From contig CAZKYP010000134.1 in assembly GCA_964556885.1 (NCBI GenBank), forward strand, positions 1 through 8,836: DNA of 8,836 bases, in the 5' to 3' direction. The position numbers were made by a program, and so were the translations under genes. Source of the DNA: CAZKYP01 sp964556885. GTDB taxonomy: Bacteria; Planctomycetota; Phycisphaerae; Sedimentisphaerales; Anaerobacaceae. The notes beneath the pieces were generated by a model, which did not search any database, was not told where the DNA came from, and saw nothing but the letters and a program-made list of their open reading frames with translations. The first letter of the stretch is position 1. Each line of letters starts with the position of its first letter. This document shows, in pieces, positions 5,365 through 8,836 of this stretch.

Positions 5365-6996
5365 TTATGTAGCGAAAATTTTTCTGAAAGTCTTGCCGGC
5401 TTCGAAAATTAAGATAATAGCCAACAATAATAAAACGCCCGCTATAACACCGACGGCTGAAAGCCTGTATTGTCGCAGCAGGAGCACGAGCGCCCAGATA
5501 GTCACTATGTTCATAAAGAATACCGGCCCGAGAATAAATCCCATCTTTCTGCCGGTCTTATGCAGCCACACTGCTATCACCAGCGCTACCAGTCCGGCCA
5601 GAAGCTGATTGCTCGCCCCGAATACCGGCCAGATTGCCTTCCACGCCGGGATTGGATTGCCCTGAGCGTCCTTCAGGTTTATCAGGACGAATATCGTCGG
5701 CAGTGTAAGCGTGGCAAAAGTGGCGAGATAACGCGAGTGCTTGCTCTTGAGGTTGAAAAGCTCCTCGAATATATAACGTCCCAGCCTTGTGGCCGTGTCT
5801 AAGGTCGTAAGGATAAATGCGGACAACGCCAGCAGCCCGAAGGAGAAACCCATCTTTTCCGATACTCCGAGTACGGACAGGAATTTCGCTATTCCTTTTC
5901 CGTATATTATCAGGGGCGCCTCTTTGGTGAGAACATCTCCTTTCGGCAGCATAACTACAGTTGCCAGGGCTATCACCGCCACGACACCTTCGAGTATCAT
6001 TCCGCCGTAGCCGATGGCTTTCCCGTCGGTTTCTTTGTTGAGCTGTTTCGACGATGTCCCTGAAGCTACGATTGAATGGAATCCCGAGCACGCCCCGCAG
6101 GCGACCGTAATGAATAAGATGGGAAACAATGTACCGGTATTCGGAACGCTCCAGGATGTGAATGCCGGGTACTGGATGCTGAATCCCCCTATCAATATAC
6201 CGACGAAGCCGCTTAAAACAGAGGCATACAGTAGATAAGAAGACAGATAGTCTCGCGGCTGCAAAAGAAGCCACACGGGCGTGGTTGAGGCGATAAAACA
6301 GTAAATAATCAGAACAAGCGCCCAGGTCTTCTTGGGATCTCCTGCAATAATTTCGGGAATCATGTTGGCGGAGAGGGGCATTTTCTGGCCGGCCCAAACA
6401 GCTATAAATACAAGAGGAACAAATATCAGTGAAGCCCGCAAGAGCGGGATTTTCATTTTGTTAATGGCCAGTCCGAAAAGTATCGCCAATGCGATATACA
6501 TCAGTGAGGACGAGGCTACGCCGCCGTCATCGACGAATGTCGTGGCGGTCAGGTCGGCGAAGACCGTCAGGACATAGACCAGTGTCAGCCAGATAAAGGC
6601 CAACAGAAGTCTGTAAGCTAAAGGGGACATATATTGTCTGGCTATCTCGGCGATAGAGCGTGCGTTGTGTCGGATGGAAGCGATTAACGCGGAAAAGTCG
6701 ATAACACCACCGATGAAAATTGTACCGAATACAATCCACAACACAACGGGCAGCCAACCGAAGGCCAATCCTGCGATAATCGGTCCTACTATCGGAGCGG
6801 CTCCGGCTATGGATGAGAAATGATGGCCCAGCAGCACCGCCTTGTGCGCCGGCACCCGGTCGATGCCGTCGTAATCGGTGTGACTCGGCGTCGGGCGGGA
6901 ATCGTCCAGTTCGTATCGTTTAGCCAGGAACCGTCCATAAAGGACGTATGCCAATATAAAAGCAACACTGGCGGTCAGGAGAATTGCAACTAACAT
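5365..6996 (-). CDS. cstA: CstA-family carbon starvation / peptide or pyruvate transporter
   Basis: The product is a 543-residue inner-membrane protein with some 14 or more hydrophobic segments. CstA-family members import pyruvate or peptides under carbon limitation. Family signatures are clear: GHHFSSIAGAAPIVGP at 57-72, GGVIDFSAL followed by R-N-A-R-S-I-A-E-I-A-R at about 97-120, GACSGFHSIVASGT at 301-314, LDTATRLGRY at 399-408 and FGASNQLLAGL at 459-469. It is shorter than the roughly 700-residue E. coli CstA and fits the compact form. The start ATG follows AAAGGAG at good spacing. It lies 54 bases behind der on the same strand without a convincing promoter, so it may be co-transcribed with der. 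Its substrate cannot be read from sequence, and no histidine kinase/response regulator pair of the kind that controls some relatives is nearby. Confidence 0.94.
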   Translation of the reverse strand: MLVAILLTASVAFILAYVLYGRFLAKRYELDDSRPTPSHTDYDGIDRVPAHKAVLLGHHFSSIAGAAPIVGPIIAGLAFGWLPVVLWIVFGTIFIGGVIDFSALIASIRHNARSIAEIARQYMSPLAYRLLLAFIWLTLVYVLTVFADLTATTFVDDGGVASSSLMYIALAILFGLAINKMKIPLLRASLIFVPLVFIAVWAGQKMPLSANMIPEIIAGDPKKTWALVLIIYCFIASTTPVWLLLQPRDYLSSYLLYASVLSGFVGILIGGFSIQYPAFTSWSVPNTGTLFPILFITVACGACSGFHSIVASGTSSKQLNKETDGKAIGYGGMILEGVVAVIALATVVMLPKGDVLTKEAPLIIYGKGIAKFLSVLGVSEKMGFSFGLLALSAFILTTLDTATRLGRYIFEELFNLKSKHSRYLATFATLTLPTIFVLINLKDAQGNPIPAWKAIWPVFGASNQLLAGLVALVIAVWLHKTGRKMGFILGPVFFMNIVTIWALVLLLRQYRLSAVGVIAGVLLLLAIILIFEAGKTFRKIFAT

Positions 6997-7050
6997 ACAT
7001 TACTCCTTTAAATTTTCTAACGTCACAAGTCAACACTTTTATGAAATAAT

Positions 7051-8403
7051 TCAGTGTGCCCTGTGCTGGTTTCCGGGACTCCTTTCCGTTCTCCGGGAGC
7101 GAGTGAGCAGCCGAATCGGCACTTCCTCAATGGGCAACATCGTTCGCAGGCGGCCGGTTACGAACCTCAGATAATTTTCATCGAACAGTTCCGGCTTATT
7201 GACAAACATCAGTATTGTCACCGGGTTGACCGCTACCTGGGTTGCGTAAAAAATCTTCGGCCTGCCTCTTTTCCCGCCTTTGCCGGAACCGAATTTTTCC
7301 TGTTTGATAGTTTCAAAAGCCTTGTTAAGCCTGGTTGTGGAAATCCATGTTGTTGCCTGTTTGAATATTTCCGCCGCGAGGTCCAGGACGCTCTGGACAT
7401 TTTTTGCCTCGGTGGCGGTGGTAAAGGCTATCGGGGTATATTTTAAGCCCGCGAGCGTATTTGTCAAGTAATCACGGTAATCGTCGGTCATTGCTTTGTC
7501 TTTTGCCAGGTCCCATTTGTTAACGATGATGATACAGCTTTTGTGTTCGCTGGTTACGAATTTTGCGAGCTTTTTGTCCACCTGTGAAATAGGCACAGTG
7601 GCGTCTATCATAAGCAGCACAATATCTGCCCGCTGAATCGACCTGGTTGCACGGGAGTAGCTGTAAAACTCGATACTGTCTTTGATCCTCCTTTTTTTTC
7701 TTACGCCCGCCGTATCGATTACGATGAATGTCTTGCCATCCTTCTCGAACCGAACGTCAACGGCGTCCCTGGTGGTGCCCGGCGTTTCGCTGACGATTAC
7801 TCTGTCGGAGCCGACTATGGCGTTTACGAGTGTGCTTTTGCCGGCGTTTTGTTTGCCGACTATTGCAATCTTCATTACCGGCTGTTTTGGCCTGCCCGGC
7901 TCGAACGATACGAGTTTGTCGAAAATTTTATCTAATAGTACCTGCTTATTGAGATTGTTCTGCGCCGAGATGCACAGGAAATCTCCGAAGCCGAGTCGGG
8001 AGAATTCCCCTGCCGCCGGGAACATCCTGGCGTGGTCGGCCTTGTTGGCGACGCCGATTACGTCGAGGCCGGTTTTGCGGAGAAGCTGGGATATTTTTTC
8101 ATCCAGCGGCACAATCCCGTCACGGATATCGACCATGAACAGCACAAGATTGGCCGATTCGATTGCCTGGAGGATTTGCTGCTCGATGTGGCCGCTGAGC
8201 TGGTCGGCGTCGACGATTCCGTATCCGCCGGTATCGACAAGCTCGAAATACCGCTCGTCTTTAGAGATGATTGTGCTGACGCGGTCCCTCGTAACGCCGG
8301 CGGTCGGCTCGACGATACTAATCATCTGCCCCGCCAGGGCATTCAAAAGACTGCTTTTGCCGACATTCGGCCGACCAATTATTGCTACTACCGGTAACGC
8401 CAT
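7051..8403 (-). CDS. der: Ribosome-assembly GTPase Der (EngA)
   Basis: Der is an essential GTPase with two tandem G domains that helps mature the 50S ribosomal subunit. In this 450-residue protein G domain 1 carries GRPNVGKS (10-17), DTGG (57-60), NKAD (120-123) and SAQ (146-148). G domain 2 carries GKQNAGKS (183-190), DTAG (230-233) and NKWD (295-298). The C-terminal KH-like domain covers about 350-437 and ends with an arginine-rich tail. The second P-loop departs from the usual GRPNVGKS but keeps the GKS lysine and serine. I chose the ATG at 8403 (MALPVVAIIG) with AGGA six bases upstream; a TTG two codons earlier is also in frame but has poorer spacing. It has its own promoter and probably reads into cstA. 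Confidence 0.97.
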   Translation of the reverse strand: MALPVVAIIGRPNVGKSSLLNALAGQMISIVEPTAGVTRDRVSTIISKDERYFELVDTGGYGIVDADQLSGHIEQQILQAIESANLVLFMVDIRDGIVPLDEKISQLLRKTGLDVIGVANKADHARMFPAAGEFSRLGFGDFLCISAQNNLNKQVLLDKIFDKLVSFEPGRPKQPVMKIAIVGKQNAGKSTLVNAIVGSDRVIVSETPGTTRDAVDVRFEKDGKTFIVIDTAGVRKKRRIKDSIEFYSYSRATRSIQRADIVLLMIDATVPISQVDKKLAKFVTSEHKSCIIIVNKWDLAKDKAMTDDYRDYLTNTLAGLKYTPIAFTTATEAKNVQSVLDLAAEIFKQATTWISTTRLNKAFETIKQEKFGSGKGGKRGRPKIFYATQVAVNPVTILMFVNKPELFDENYLRFVTGRLRTMLPIEEVPIRLLTRSRRTERSPGNQHRAH

Positions 8404-8434
8404 AAACAATCCTGTTTAAATCTTCAAAAACCGG

Positions 8435-8463
8435 ATTATACCAGAAATGTTTCGAAATATGAA
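8435..8463 (-). promoter_or_regulatory. Sigma70 promoter for der, extended -10
   Basis: In the 81-base gap upstream of der, the minus strand shows TTCATA (8463-8458, 4 of 6), a 17-base spacer and a perfect TATAAT (8440-8435) preceded by TGG, an extended -10. The leader to the der ATG would be about 25 bases. Confidence 0.7.
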
Positions 8464-8484
8464 CCATTCAAAAGATTCTGTTTG

Positions 8485-8706
8485 TCAAATGTCTGAGTTT
8501 TCGTATTGGAAGACCTGGTCTATGGGTCTGTTGAAGGCTTTAGCGATTCTAAAGGCCAGGGGTAGCGAGGGGGCGTATTTGCCGGATTCGATGGCGATGA
8601 TGGTCTGGCGGGTAACGCCGGCCTTGTCGGCCAACTGCTGCTGGGTCATCTCATCGTTATCGAATCGAAACCGTCGAATCTGGTTGGTCAGTTTATTCTG
8701 ATTCAT
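8485..8706 (-). CDS. Small Cro/CI-type (XRE) helix-turn-helix regulator
   Basis: This 73-residue protein is essentially one HTH_3 DNA-binding domain. TQQQLADKAGVTRQTIIAIE (21-40) is the helix-turn-helix, followed by SGKYAPSLPLAFRIAKAF (41-58) and PIDQVFQYE (61-69). It matches the short YozG-like class, which is often encoded beside a small membrane protein, and that is the case here. Translation starts at the ATG at 8706, four bases after a G-run (8711-8716). The stop codon of the upstream membrane gene lies inside this coding region (overlap of 14 bases), so the two are very likely translated in tandem. The target is unknown; autoregulation of the pair is a reasonable guess. Confidence 0.9.
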   Translation of the reverse strand: MNQNKLTNQIRRFRFDNDEMTQQQLADKAGVTRQTIIAIESGKYAPSLPLAFRIAKAFNRPIDQVFQYENSDI

Positions 8707-8836
8707 CTTTCCCCCCGCGGCCGTACAGAATGAGGGTGGCCAGACCTTGCACGCAGTTAAAAAGGACGAGGCCCCCTATGAGTGTCAACGGCATTACGTT
8801 GACCGAGATAGAGCCGTGTGGACCGACGATGCACCA
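8693..8836 (-). CDS. Hypothetical membrane protein, C-terminal end only
   Basis: The minus strand stays open from the window edge for 47 codons and stops with TAA at 8695-8693. Residues 16-38 of the visible part (PLTLIGGLVLFNC onward to LILY) form one membrane helix, and the tail YGRGGKDESE is charged and probably cytoplasmic. The N-terminus lies outside the window. The reading frame is supported by its overlap with the XRE regulator start and by its hydrophobicity rather than by a recognised domain. It is probably a small integral membrane partner of that regulator. Confidence 0.65.
   Translation of the reverse strand, partial: WCIVGPHGSISVNVMPLTLIGGLVLFNCVQGLATLILYGRGGKDESE

Noticed and set aside
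5358..5385. AT-rich inverted repeat AGAAAATTT / AAATTTTTCT as a bidirectional terminator
   Set aside because: It needs a bulge, has only one G-C pair and would be very weak as an RNA hairpin.
5344..5412. Short plus-strand frame MALRRENLCSENF... right after the YbbR gene
   Set aside because: It has no Shine-Dalgarno, is 22 codons long and lies mostly on the opposite strand of the cstA coding end.
7012..7039. TTGACT and AT-rich bases as a promoter for cstA
   Set aside because: No acceptable -10 lies 16-18 bases downstream; read-through from der is simpler.
1..8836. CRISPR array, insertion sequence, rRNA or prophage genes
   Set aside because: I saw no regularly spaced repeats, transposase motifs, rRNA segments or phage genes on either strand.

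Overview
The window reads as ordinary bacterial chromosome: mid-range GC, closely spaced genes on both strands, clear Shine-Dalgarno sequences and sigma70-type promoters. Nothing in it points to a plasmid, phage or transposon. The source is not stated. A small lipoprotein placed ahead of cdaA and ybbR, a Der GTPase with an unusual second P-loop, an orphan MEMO-family gene, a WYL-type regulator and a tRNA without encoded CCA together suggest a Planctomycetota-like lineage (Phycisphaerae is my best guess). That placement is inference only, about 50% sure.

Layout: (1) 1-507, minus: purE, a class I N5-CAIR mutase of purine synthesis. It is divergent from (2) 644-1519, plus: a MEMO/AmmeMemoRadiSam-B family protein. 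The 136-bp gap between them carries overlapping candidate promoters and dyads. (3) 1575-2567, minus: a WYL-domain HTH regulator, convergent with MEMO and with its own TTGACA promoter. (4) 2589-3203: a non-coding stretch holding tRNA-Thr(UGU) on the minus strand and, facing away from it, an exact-consensus extended -10 promoter. (5) 3138-5342, plus: an operon read from that promoter. It contains a possible 19-codon leader ORF beginning at the predicted transcription start, a small lipoprotein, the membrane diadenylate cyclase CdaA and its YbbR/CdaR-type partner. (6) 5365-8836, minus: a CstA-family transporter, the ribosome-assembly GTPase Der with its own promoter, a short Cro/CI-type regulator, and the C-terminal end of a membrane protein whose stop codon overlaps the regulator's start.

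The most coherent unit is the c-di-AMP cluster: a diadenylate cyclase anchored in the membrane, a single-pass extracytoplasmic regulator and a tiny lipoprotein that could all meet at the cell envelope. Three details there deserve a second look. CdaA has DMA where the family has DGA. Two mutually exclusive hairpins lie directly before the cdaA start. The leader ORF's stop codon overlaps the lipoprotein's Shine-Dalgarno. I do not see a wholly new defence or mobile system in this window.
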